A stretch of DNA of 64,000 nucleotides from the NCBI GenBank assembly GCA_963921935.1, contig OY998176.1, positions 179,982,445 to 180,046,444 of the forward strand, given 5' to 3'. Under the pieces are notes generated by a model. It did no database searches and was not told the origin of the DNA. It saw only the letters and a program-made list of their open reading frames with translations. The translations under genes were made by a program, and so were the position numbers. Shown here piece by piece: positions 54,078 through 64,000 of the stretch. This DNA is from Galeruca laticollis (lineage: Eukaryota; Arthropoda; Insecta; Coleoptera; Chrysomelidae). Numbering within the stretch: the first letter of the stretch is position 1; each line of letters begins with the position of its first letter.

Positions 54078-55600
54078 CTGAAAATATGTGTATCATTATT
54101 ACGTTTAATGTAAGGAACTAGAATACAAAGAAAATGCTTGATAAAAAATACTAATTATTTCGAAAAGGGGAAGATGTAGTGGAAAAAATGCATAATGCTT
54201 AGTTAGCCATCTCTGGCAATGTGTTGTTATATATTTTAATTGTGATTTATATGCATATGTTATTGTCGACAGAAAAACAATCAGTCGAAAATAAACATTT
54301 CAACAAATTTTATTAAATGTAAATGACAAAAATCCTTAGTTAAAAGAAGTGACATAATGACAGCGAATATGCAGCAGATACGGAAAGGTTGAGCAAAATT
54401 TGAAAAAGGCATATAGCGAAGGTGTACTGGAAAAAGTAACAGAAAGCTACACGATGAGCACTTACAAAACTTCGACATACTTTGCTTCGACAGCAAAAAC
54501 AATAACAATCAAAATAGAAATATGATGTTATTAAAGGATATAAACATTACTGAAATTCCCGAATTTTCGAAACATTATATGGTAAATGTATGCCAAGAAT
54601 ATTCAGACATATTTGCGCAAACTTTACAAGGGGTTCTAAATAAACCAGCGTATGATGCATTATTTTGCGCAGGGATCGGTTCGGTGGTCAGGTATACCAA
54701 TTGATTGAGATGTTATCTTAAGAATTTCAAGCAATTACAAAGCATTGGGGTCTGGAAGTTATTCCAGAAAGCGCTTCTTACCTACAATCATCGACATCTA
54801 ATAGTTTTCTGAATCAATTTTATGCATCTAGTGGTGTCCAATTCATCTTATTTCAACAGCCTTTTTAACTGTTGCGTTTCCCTCTAAGTTAATTTTCAAT
54901 TCACATTATTTCGGTAATATCATTGCTCTGATTCATTTACAAAAATATAGAATTCCAGGAATCTATATAATTTGTAATATATGTGACCTATTGAAGAGTA
55001 ACAGACTGTTTGAAGGTTTTATAATTTGATTTTTGAATTTGCATTTGTATCGACATTTATATGAATACGGCTTTCTCGATAGAGATATATCGAAAAAAGT
55101 GATATAAGCTAAATACTCATTCGTTTATAATGTAATTACTTATACATACCGTCGGAGCAACAGAATATACTGAATACAACTACTAAGTTGCTAAGTATCT
55201 CATTTGACAAATAGCATAGAAAACAAACTTAATATGATTCAGTCCTGGAGAAAACATATAATAATTACCTCAAAAGAACGGATTGGTGGAATAATAAAGT
55301 ACAATAAATGATGAAGAAAAATGAAATAGCAGATAATATAAAACACATAACAAGTAAAACACCAGAAGAATAATAAGAATATCCAAAGGAAAAAGGAAAT
55401 CGAAAGAGAATGTTAAAATAACCAAATAAGAGAAAGTTGGAAAACATTTGGAGAAGGACTAACTAAACCCAAAAATATGGACTCGAAGATTCGTTTACTG
55501 CTAGATTTAAGTGTAAACTGATGAATTAGCGGAAGGTACCTCCATATATATCTAAATCCATTTTCCAAAAACATCGGTTCTACAATTCGGTTACAAACCA
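54078..55600. other. Intronic or intergenic stretch
   Basis: A 60-codon plus-strand frame at 54522-54704 (ITEIPEFSKHYMVNVCQEYS) looks protein-like but is unrecognised and lacks splice context; it may be a retroelement scrap. Otherwise nothing is seen. Confidence 0.4.
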
Positions 55601-55604
55601 AAAA

Positions 55605-55896
55605 TAACAAAAAAAAGAAGGGCCATTCAACATTATATTGTGTCATGAGTGCCTTTCTCTGGCGATGCGGTCCATTACTCGTAGCACTAGTCGCCCAGGA
55701 CTTAAAAAAGGTGCACATCGTCGGAACTTTCCATCCAATAAAACCTTTCACGGATTCGCTGAAGGGTTTTGTACACTCCTTGATGACCTCCTGACGGACT
55801 GTCGTGTAACTTCCTCAGTACCTCAGCTCCTCTCGTTCTTGGGATAACTAGCTGTCTTCCCCTCTTGGAACCATCCTCTTCAAGGATTCCTTTCAA
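55605..55896 (-). pseudogene. Gypsy integrase zinc-binding fragment
   Basis: Minus strand: GRQLVIPRTRGAEVLRKLHD, SPSGGHQGVYKTLQRIRERF, YWMESSDDV, then after a frameshift FKSWATSATSNGPHRQR and QYNVEWPF. This is the HHCC module and the linker to the core of a Gypsy integrase (412/mdg-like style), though the two cysteines of the C-x2-C pair now read S and A-T. The fragment is isolated, with no LTRs nearby. Confidence 0.72.
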
Positions 55897-56589
55897 TAGG
55901 TCTTCCTTGAGAACAAGGGAGTCTCATCGGTGGAAATCTTGACAATTATTGTCAGGTGGGGATCATTGTCCTGATATTATGTGATCCTGGTCGGTGATCA
56001 TTCATCGTTGACTGTAGTTCTTGAAACAGCAGCTTCGACGTACCGTAATTACCGCCGATGTTAAAGGCGTTGGATTACATGGATTTTTCTCTGCAACTGA
56101 AACGGCATACGGTGCGTGCGTTTACTTACGCTCACTTTATCACTTAGGAAAAATTATCATGTGTTAAATCTCTTGTTGTACCTATAGAGACGATAACAAT
56201 ACCGAGATTAGAGCTGTTCGAAGCACACCTCTTTTCTACATTAATGACAACTGTAAATACGGGCATCCGAAAAGAAGTTTAAATATTTTATTGTTTCGAT
56301 TATAAAATTTCATTACGGTGGCCTCAAGCTTGTCCTCGACGATTGACAAATCCTTTTCGGGACAAAGATCGGATAATGAGGACAGGTGTCTAATTCAACA
56401 TTGGACGCTAAACACTCCGTTATCTTGCTTAAAAATAGACATGTGATCATTTTAGTTATGATGAATTTTCATTAAAATCATTTGCAAGCTGTATTTCATA
56501 AAACTTTATACTCGATACGTCGTAAATATGTGGTTATTGACAGACGTAGTCGAATGTATACACATATTAAACTATGTTGTAACTGCTTC

Positions 56590-57119
56590 AATGCTAATTT
56601 TCCTCAGGCACCACGTGTTGGGGGATTTGAGGAAGCAACATTGAAAGTCTTTAAAAAGCATTTGTACAAAGTCGCCGGTCGCGACCTGTTGTTACATATG
56701 GACGATTTAATATGTTAATTATCGAAAACGAAACTAGTATTTCCTCTCACCCTACCGATCCTATCACCCTTACTCCTGGTGATTTTTTAATAGGTAAATT
56801 ATTGAGCATCTTGCGAAGTCGTGATTATTCCACGACTCCTAGTAACCGTTTGTCTCACTGGCAGCACATATAGAAGGTTAAGCAGCGTTTCTGGCCGCGG
56901 TGGAGCAAGGAACAACTGAACGAGTTGACTGTTCGCACCAAATGGGAAAGGCCGGTCCTCAAATCCACGAAAGGGCTGTGGCCTTACTACGAGAAGACAA
57001 CATTCCACCCTCACAATGGGCACTGCGAACAATCCTGAAGTACTTTCCCGGTAAAGATGGTGTAGTACGTACTGTTTTAGTAAAACCCGCGAAATATATA
57101 GTATTCTCTCAACGAGAGG
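56590..57119 (+). pseudogene. BEL/Pao integrase C-terminal fragment
   Basis: Plus-strand pieces: PRVGGFEEATLKVFKKHLYK (core Glu region), PTDPITLTPGDFLIGKLLSI, TPSNRLSHWQHI, QRFWPRWSKEQLNELTVRTK, then after a frameshift RAVALLREDNIPPSQWALRT and ILKYFPGKDGVVRTVLVKPA. This is the conserved C-terminal half of BEL/Pao integrase. It ends in an AGAGGAG polypurine-like run (57112-57120). From 56930 on it is identical, base for base, to 63783-64000 as far as the window goes. Confidence 0.85.
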
Positions 57120-58200
57120 AGTATATTCAGGATTGGAAAATCTTGATTTGTATAGACTACAGTACTTTTTCACAAACGTGCAAAATATTTGTAGATGTGA
57201 AATTCTTCTTGCATCGGTAAACCATTGTTGTACATTCAAAGCGTGAATTCATTTCATTTTGTAGCTTTGTTAATATTCAGAAAATATCACGTTTCACAGT
57301 ATTATTTATGAAGTAGTATTGTCTAGAGCAATCGAAATAGCACATTGCAAAATTTGTGAAAAACCTATTACCACATCATATTTGAATTTCTATTGTTACA
57401 CAAGGCTGACTCTTTCACAATAATGGATCATTGTCGGAAAGTCTTTAATAAACATTTGAATAACCTTTGAGTGAAAGGTTTCAATAGTAGAAGTTGACGT
57501 ACAATAGCAATTAAAATATCTATTGGAGGCGGCCATTGTTGATTCTTGTCAATGGTTCAATCCGGGTAACTAATACTGACCGATGAGGAGGTTTTTTTCT
57601 CTTTTGGTTCAACCAATCTACGTGTAAACACTCCTCATTGAAGATTTCTATTTAACACGTCTAACAACGTGAAGAAGTCAGTCGTCGTTACATTTACAAG
57701 TAATCTTCACTTAAATTCAGTGAGTTGAAGTTACATTTAGAAGTAATCTTCACTCAAATTCAAGCAGGCGTAGTTACACTTCGGAGTAATCTTCACTCAA
57801 ATTCAAACAATCACAGATACTAAGTCTAACATATCGTTACTAAGTTGGTATTTGAGCCAAGGGTGCACTCTTAAGTCGAAACACATCGTTTCAAAGTGTA
57901 GTCATGTTCAACTATGCCGCTTCCTAATTATTGCTCATATCTAGTGTGTACTCAAAGCCGCACAAATCGTTCTTAGTCAGTATTCAGTTAGCACCAAAGT
58001 AGAGATATACTGTCGCTTCTTTTGGTCACCTCATCAAGTCGAAGCATAACGTTTATCCGAAGCAATAATTTCTTCCAAGTTCAAACATTCATAAATTTGT
58101 ACCATTCATTGTAAATTTGTATATAATTAACTATTAATTTCGACATTAACGTTGTCAGATTAAGATTATCAATATAGTTGAGTGTCTGCGCCAGTCGATG
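57120..58200 (+). repeat. Probable BEL/Pao LTR and leader
   Basis: Follows the polypurine-like run; the first 28 bases are repeated at 63973-64000. The 3' end is inferred from a primer-site-like TGTCTGCGCCAGTCG at about 58180, followed by ATGATGGAATGTTCAGAATG (about 58234) that could open a gag frame (MECSECKNFIVKWVSES) before the foldback array at 58351. Boundaries are tentative. Confidence 0.4.
57687..57815 (+). repeat. 43-bp tandem repeats (three copies)
   Basis: GTTACATTTASAAGTAATCT / TCACTCAAATTCA units start at 57687, 57730 and 57773. They may be LTR enhancer-type repeats. Confidence 0.85.
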
Positions 58201-58350
58201 AAGTTCAATTGAATTATAATCAAAAACAAGCAATATGATGGAATGTTCAGAATGTAAAAATTTTATAGTAAAATGGGTTTCAGAAAGTGGTAAGTTTTAT
58301 ATTGTTTTCTCGCAGTTAATTATGTTATTCTGATTGTAGAACATTATTCA

Positions 58351-59194
58351 GGTTACAGAGAATGAGTGGTAACCGTGGACATGCATGTTTCTAGCTCATT
58401 AGCCGTTATCCGAACGGTATAACCAAGAAAGGGTGTACAACTTGGGAGCAAGCATTTTAATTGAAACATGAGAAAACACAAACAACGGATTTCAACATGA
58501 TAACCAAACACACATTTGTGCCTTCAAATGGAAGATCCCGAGTTTTCAGGACAACAACCAACAGAGACACGGAGGCGTCTATAGCTCTCCTGTCTGAACC
58601 TTCCGACCCTGGATATAGACAAATAACTAATGAAAAGATGGAAGAGTAACGCGTGGAATATAAAACGAAAACAGAATTAGCGGGCATATCACGCAAAAGA
58701 GGTTACAGAGAATGAGTGGTAACCGTAGACTTGCATGTTTCTGGCTCATTAGCCTTCATCGGTACGGCATAACCAAGAAAAGGTGTACAATTTGGGAGCA
58801 AGGATGTTAATTGAAACATGAGAAAACACAAACAACGGATTTCAACAAAATAACCAAACGCACATTTGTGCCTTCCAAGGGAAGATCCCGAGTTTTCAGG
58901 ACAACAACAACCAGAGACACGGAGGCGTCTATAGCTCTCCTGTCTGAACCTTCTGACCCTGGATATAGACAAATAACCAATGAAAAGATAGAAGAGTAAC
59001 GCGTGGAATATTAAACAAAAACAGAATTAGCGGGCATATCACGCAAAAGAGGTTACAGAGAATGAGTTACTCTTCCATCTTTTCATTAGTTATTTGTCTA
59101 TATCCAGGGTCGGAAGGTTCAGACAGGAGCTATAGACGCCTCCTTGTCTCTGTTGGTTGTTGTCCTGAAAATTCGGGATCTTCCATTTGAAGGC

Positions 59195-59197
<3 letters not shown>
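58351..59197. repeat. Second, diverged array of the 350-bp repeat
   Basis: GGTTACAGAGAATGAG recurs at 58351, 58701 and 59051, exactly 350 bp apart each time. The third unit inverts after a few bases (CTCTTCCATCTTTTCATTAG ...) and ends in (TA)n at 59198. The core blocks GACATGCATGTTTC and GATCCCGAGTTTTCAGGACA link it to the arrays at 8.1, 43.4 and 51.4 kb. Confidence 0.92.

Positions 59198-59258
<61 letters not shown>
59198..59258. repeat. (TA)n microsatellite with a TG tail
   Basis: 60 bases of TA followed by TGTGTGTATATG. Confidence 0.92.
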
Positions 59259-59265
<7 letters not shown>

Positions 59266-60640
59266 ATATGAAAGTAATTGTTAAATGTGCCTCTCAAATT
59301 TTCGTTATTTATTTATAACTTCCTCCCCCTACAATGAAAGGAAACGAATCAATAGTACCAAGCAAAAACATATTTCTATAAAAAGCCTTCAATACTAACA
59401 ACATTTGAACTAATCCATCGAACCAGTCATCGCGATGAATTTATTTTAAAATTAAAACAGAGACCAACATAAACTATGACGAAACGGAACTAAATGATAA
59501 AAGGTAAACTCATTTTATGGAAAATCAACAAGGCAATAAAAACTTGTCACACTGTAACGTGTTGATTTTGGAATACGCCACTGGTTTTTGGTAGAAATAG
59601 TATTTTTGATTCATTGGTACATACTAGTTAGGCCACCAAGTGAACTTGTCAAGTATAGAGTATTTGTTAGGTTGTGGGAGAGATCTTATTTCATTGGATA
59701 CAAAAGTATTCGAATCGGCATTTGGTAGAAATCAAGAAACGAGGTAGGTTTTACCTATACCTTGTGGTATTTTTTTGTTATTGGTTAAAAACCCGTAGTA
59801 ATCCCAAATTTGTGGTGTGTGTGGGATATAACCCTTTCAATAAGGTGAGCTGCCTACTTAAGATCCTATCTATTCAAATTTGATTTATCTATCCTTTTGT
59901 TTGTCATCTCAAAATCAGGAATCTTTTGTTTTGTTATTGAAAAAAGTTTTCTTTTCAGGGTTCTGAGGTAGTTTAAAAATAGCTATTGTTGGTAAAATAC
60001 GTCTATTCCTCGTTTTGTATTGTAAGGCGTGTGCTTGATTCTGAGTATACACTCCACGCCCAAAACGACAGAAAAATAATGTCTTCGTAGTGGAACTCCA
60101 TTTGGTGGTTACGACAAATGAGGGTATTTTAGAGACCAAGAGAGCTTGGAAGAAAACGTTGAAGGACCTATAGGAACGAGCAGGCCAGATATTTCTTCAT
60201 TTTCACTTCCACTAATTCAATTTTTATTTTTAGAGTCTGAGGGTAACTGTATTTTGAGTTTAAATAACAGTAATTGAAATTAAATGAATTTCACTATGAA
60301 CAAATTTACAATCATACTATGTAATACAAAAATATTTCTTTTGAAAGTGTAAACTATAGTACCATAGTGTTGAACAGTCACTATTGTAGTTATACTGGGA
60401 AAATATCTAGGGTTCCATAAACCAATAGAGTATTAACCGCCTTGTTATAATTAAATTTCTATACCTACTGAAATCTGATTTAAGGATTGATCTTTGCTAT
60501 TATTCAAATAATATTTCTCTTTTATGTTTTACTTCACCTCTTTACTAAGTTTTTCATATTTTGCAATTTAGTAAAATCTATATCTTCTTAATTACTTGTC
60601 TATAAAACAAAAAGTGCATGGCGCCGCGGGTTATGTGATA
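59259..60640. other. AT-rich stretch, probably including part of a Gypsy LTR
   Basis: No gene. The right part, up to 60757, should contain the 5' LTR of the Gypsy element at 60.7-63.8 kb, whose start is not visible. Confidence 0.4.
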
Positions 60641-60760
60641 TATTCCTTATTCACACCCATAAATGCTCTCCGATGAACAGCTGCCGTCGCATTTATAACC
60701 TTTAAATTTTGATTTGAGTTGATAGAGTTTTTTAGAGTTAACAATCCCAGGTTATAAAGT

Positions 60761-60780
60761 TGGCACACCAACGCGTGGGG
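60761..60780 (+). other. Primer-binding site of the 61-kb Gypsy element
   Basis: TGGCACACCAACGCGTGGGG follows an LTR-like end (GGTTATAAAGT). It lies about 500 bp before gag, in the right orientation. Confidence 0.55.
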
Positions 60781-61255
60781 CTTGTGAATATGTTACATAT
60801 ATTTTTTGTAGTTTAATTTTTTTATTGATGAACGTAAAGTGTGAGACCAAACAATTTTTTCAATAGTAAAAGTTTTCCCTTAAACATAATAAATTTCTTT
60901 GGTTGATCAGTGTATATATAGAACAGCTCCGTTAAACTTCTTTTGCAATAGTATTAAAAAGGTGTTTTACTATTTCAGGATTTATATTGAGAATATAATT
61001 GAAATTTTGATATTTATTGAAAGAATAATTAAGGTTGGTATTTTAAACAGGTTTTTTGTGCCCCATAGATAATATTTATTATCCTTACGATTTAATGTGT
61101 TTTTATTTTTCATTTTGGCACTATCACAAGTACGTAGGCACTCGTTTATCTAATTGAATTTGTTCAATAAAATACTTTCATTCCGTAATTTACTATACCG
61201 GGTGTTCCAAAAATACTTTTTTTAGAAAAATAGACATTTCATATTAGAATTTAGA

Positions 61256-62290
61256 ATGGAGGATTACTTTAAAGCGTAACATTTATTAATCGACGAGCTA
61301 AATTACGAGTAACGAATTCGTGGTGTTATTTCGACTAGAGATCAGAATGAGAAACGTGAAATTTTAACTAGACTTGTAGAACGTGAACGAAATACAGTCA
61401 ATTTAAGATTGTTAGTTGATCTAAATTATGATTTTAATACGGAAAGACGTGAAATTGAAAAAACTCTCAACTCAATTTCGACCCTTATCAATGATTTTGA
61501 AGGGAGTACAGTTAATTCGTTGTTTCAAAGAATTAGATCTTGACTTTTACATGTTACGCATAGAATTATTAGAATTCAATTATTGGATCAGGATACAAAT
61601 ATTGCTCTAGTCACAGACTTTAAAAATAAGTCATATGCTACTAGTTCACATTTAGCAGCTGAATTGTTTCCTCGTATAAAACAACCAGATTCTCCTTCAA
61701 ATGTTCCCACCGCTAGTGCTAGTTTTGTTAAGTCCAATTCCAATCCAATACATCCAGTTTCTACTGGAAACCATAAGACTATTTTTGTTAATAAATTGGG
61801 AATAAATTTTGACGGTGGCCCAAAGAAGTTATTTTCCTTTATAGAACGCGTAGAAGAAATGGCTGAAGCGAGAGGCATAACAAAGGCGGAACTATTCGCA
61901 GCAGTGAGTGATCTCTTTTCCGATAAAGCTATATATTGGTTACGTCCAGTGAAAAATAGTCTAACTGATTGGAACTCCCTAGTTTTAAAACTTAAACATG
62001 ATTTTCTTAGAACTGATCTCGATGAAGACTTGTGGGATCAGATAAGATCGCGTCGACAACGTAAGCGCGACTCTGTGGTGCTATATCTGTCATGTATGGA
62101 AGGTTTTTTTAGCCGGCTTTCGCGACAAGTGGCTGAGGTAATGAATGTAAAGTATATGAGAAATGGTCTACAACCGGAATATCGGAAATAGCTGGCCCTT
62201 AGAGAAATTGACCTGGTAGCCGACTCAAGTGATCTTTGTAAGAAGCTGAAAGAAGCCGACGTCCTTAGTTTAAATTCGGAATATATTAAT
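61256..62290 (+). pseudogene. Gypsy gag (capsid part)
   Basis: From ATG at about 61256 one frame runs with three stops (about 61280, 61310, 61540). It encodes a helical N-terminus (QNEKREILTRLVERERNTVN) and then KTIFVNKLGINFDGGPKKLF, FSDKAIYWLRPVKNSLTDWN, LKHDFLRTDLDEDLWDQIRS and VVLYLSCMEGFFSRLSRQVA. The second part is a typical retrotransposon capsid (retrotrans_gag) domain with the W-R and W-N landmarks. The frame degrades after 62190. Reading continues to zinc knuckles at 62493 in another frame. It looks moderately old. Confidence 0.8.
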
Positions 62291-62492
62291 TAGCGTCTAT
62301 TGACCCGGAATTAGCATATGTCAGCGAGAATTCGCCTTCGTTTTACTCACATTCTCGCGATGCCCCAGACAGTAGTAATACTCGAAAAAGTCGACCCAGT
62401 ATAATCATGTACCAAATAGTAGAGAATTTTCTTCCAGCCAAAATAATTCTAATTTGGCAACTACTTCAAGTGAACAACCTAAACAGGTGATT

Positions 62493-62614
62493 TGTTGGCG
62501 TTGTGGTCAATTGAACCACACTCACCGTAACTGTAAATCTTCTAGTAAAACTGAATTTTGTTATAAATGCAGTTTAGCGGGGTGTACCATTCGTACTTGT
62601 GATAGGTGTAAAAA
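62493..62614 (+). pseudogene. Gag zinc knuckle(s)
   Basis: CWRCGQLNHTHRNC fits C-x2-C-x4-H-x4-C exactly. CYKCSLAGCTIRTCDRC follows as a degenerate second cluster. The frame is offset from the capsid frame, with stops on both sides. In gag this module binds the RNA genome. Confidence 0.8.
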
Positions 62615-62740
62615 AAAATAATCTACGAGTCGGGTGTAGTTGGCTCTCGAGTACTCCCATGTGTCAAAGCCTACAATTCTCCTGAAACTTTCAGATGTCC
62701 CAAAAATTTTGAGATTACTGATTGGGAAAACTGGAAGCTT

Positions 62741-63783
62741 TTGGTAAGAAATTTTTATGAGTCTGGGTACAAAAATGTTGCTCCTTTTTTCATTGAAAAA
62801 CCTTTTGATAATCGTCCTTACATTTCGATATATCTTTATGATTTACCAGTAGTAGCACTCCTCGATAGCGGTGCGAATGTTTCGGTGGTATGTTCTCAGG
62901 GTATTGAAATACTAGAAATATGTCATTTAAAAATCAATGCTTCAAAAGTTAGCCATATATCTACGGTAGATGGAACAAAGCAGCCTGTCCAAGGTATGGT
63001 CGATCTCCCTGTCGTAATCAATTATATCTGTCAGATTGATCCTGCATTGGTAGTTCCATCCCTTGCGCAATCTTCTATCCTTGGTATAGACTTTTGCAGA
63101 CTCTTCCAAATTAATGTTAATTTTGAGAATAACTCTTGGAAAATCCATGACAATTTAGGTAGGAATTGTTTAAATGTTTTAACTGAAATAAACTCTTTGG
63201 TTAAAGAAGAAGTAGGGTTAAGCAATTTAGATGACCTGTCAACAAAAAAAAGGTTGGAGGCAATGGAAGTAATTGGACAGTTTGAAACACTTTCTAGTGA
63301 GGATCGGTTAGGTCGCACTGATGAAATAACTTTATCCATAGATACTAGGGATGCAAAACCCTTCAAGCAGCGACAATATCCCTTCTCACTATATTTGTTG
63401 AAAATTCTAAACCAAGAATTGGACCAACTGCTATCACTTGGGGTAGTGGAACCTTCAAAAACCCACTGGAATAGTGTTGTCCTAGTTGTAAAAAAGTCTG
63501 GTGGTGAATACCGGTTTTGCTTCGATGGTCGACGACTGAATGAAGTAACTAAGCACGATTGCTACCCTTCACCACGCATTGATCACATCCTCAACTTGCT
63601 GAAGGGGGCTAAATTTATTTCCAGCATAGATCTACGCAAAGCATTTTGGCAGATACCCCTTGATGGACAAAGCAAGGACAAGACGGCTTTCAGCGTACGA
63701 GGAAGAGGTCTTTTTTACTTCACGGTCATGCCTTTTGGTTGTTGTAATAGTGCACAGACCCAACAAAGGCTATGCGATGCTTT
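62741..63783 (+). pseudogene. Gypsy protease and reverse transcriptase, cut at mid-RT
   Basis: An open frame starting upstream of 62741 encodes a protease with VVALLDSGANVSVVCSQGI (DSG active site; about residues 37-55) and ILGIDFCRLFQINV, then RT: KPFKQRQYPFSLYLLKILNQ, GVVEPSKTHWNSVVLVVKKS, YRFCFDGRRLNEVTKHDCYP, FISSIDLRKAFWQIPLDGQS (first catalytic Asp) and FFYFTVMPFGCCNSAQTQQR-type sequence ending CDALF at about 63783. The YxDD active site that should follow is missing: the next base starts BEL/Pao sequence in a different frame, so the last ~40 codons of the open frame are not RT. Confidence 0.85.
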
Positions 63784-64000
63784 GTTCGCACCAAATGGGA
63801 AAGGCCGGTCCTCAAATCCACGAAAGGGCTGTGGCCTTACTACGAGAAGACAACATTCCACCCTCACAATGGGCACTGCGAACAATCCTGAAGTACTTTC
63901 CCGGTAAAGATGGTGTAGTACGTACTGTTTTAGTAAAACCCGCGAAATATATAGTATTCTCTCAACGAGAGGAGTATATTCAGGATTGGAAAATCTTGAT
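63783..64000 (+). pseudogene. BEL/Pao integrase end fused to Gypsy RT
   Basis: 218 bases identical to 56930-57147: the last part of BEL/Pao integrase, the AGAGGAG run and the first LTR-like bases. The join to Gypsy RT has only 2-3 bases of shared sequence (TTTGTTCGCACC versus GACTGTTCGCACC). The repeat runs off the window. Confidence 0.9.

Noticed and set aside
57545..57570. GGTTCAATCCGGG resembling a tRNA T-arm
   Set aside because: No acceptor stem, D-arm or anticodon arm could be folded around it; it lies in a presumed LTR.

Overview
The window is AT-rich animal DNA, almost certainly from an insect or another arthropod. Evidence: Penelope-like, Ty3/Gypsy (including an env-bearing errantivirus-like copy), BEL/Pao and Polinton/Maverick elements side by side; many long (TA)n tracts; and one recognisable host exon, a thrombospondin type 1 domain of an ADAMTS-like matrix protein at 53824-54077 on the minus strand. 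The species cannot be fixed from sequence alone. No prokaryotic operons, CRISPR arrays, rRNA or convincing tRNA genes were seen.

Layout. 0-2.7 kb: a Penelope-like element on the minus strand (RT, GIY-YIG endonuclease, half a hammerhead ribozyme core), cut at its 5' side by a TA-flanked foldback repeat. 2.9-7.0 kb: an internally deleted Ty3/Gypsy element with both LTRs. 7.5-14.0 kb: two ~550 bp inverted copies facing each other, with foldback elements and a possible host exon between them. 14.4-16.0 kb: a second GIY-YIG fragment and the 5' end of another Gypsy element. 16.0-28.0 kb: an env-bearing Gypsy element on the minus strand, split by a young 6.8 kb BEL/Pao insertion (19493-26291) whose 5-bp target duplication and reading-frame repair are exact. 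28.0-31 kb: an old BEL/Pao fragment on the plus strand. 32026-42784: a 10.76 kb Polinton/Maverick-like element with perfect 6-bp target duplications and terminal inverted repeats of about 1.2-1.35 kb. It carries a protein-primed type B DNA polymerase pseudogene, a hemopexin-like propeller gene and possible spliced small genes. 42.8-44.6 kb: a MITE and an inverted array of a 350-bp repeat. 44.6-53.8 kb: mostly non-coding, with foldbacks, long TA tracts and a LINE remnant. 53.8-54.1 kb: the host exon. 55.6-64 kb: Gypsy and BEL fragments, a second 350-bp repeat array, and a Gypsy gag-pol that switches abruptly into BEL/Pao sequence at 63783.

How the parts relate. Nearly everything is transposon sequence in an intergenic or long intronic setting; the genes do not form a shared pathway. 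The most informative structures are the Polinton-like element with its unusual gene content and repeat-rich termini, the BEL copy that integrated with an extra inverted LTR, the Gypsy/BEL chimera at the right edge, and a repeat family of 350-bp units that sits repeatedly inside (TA)n microsatellites. All identifications rest on motifs read by eye; no database search was run.
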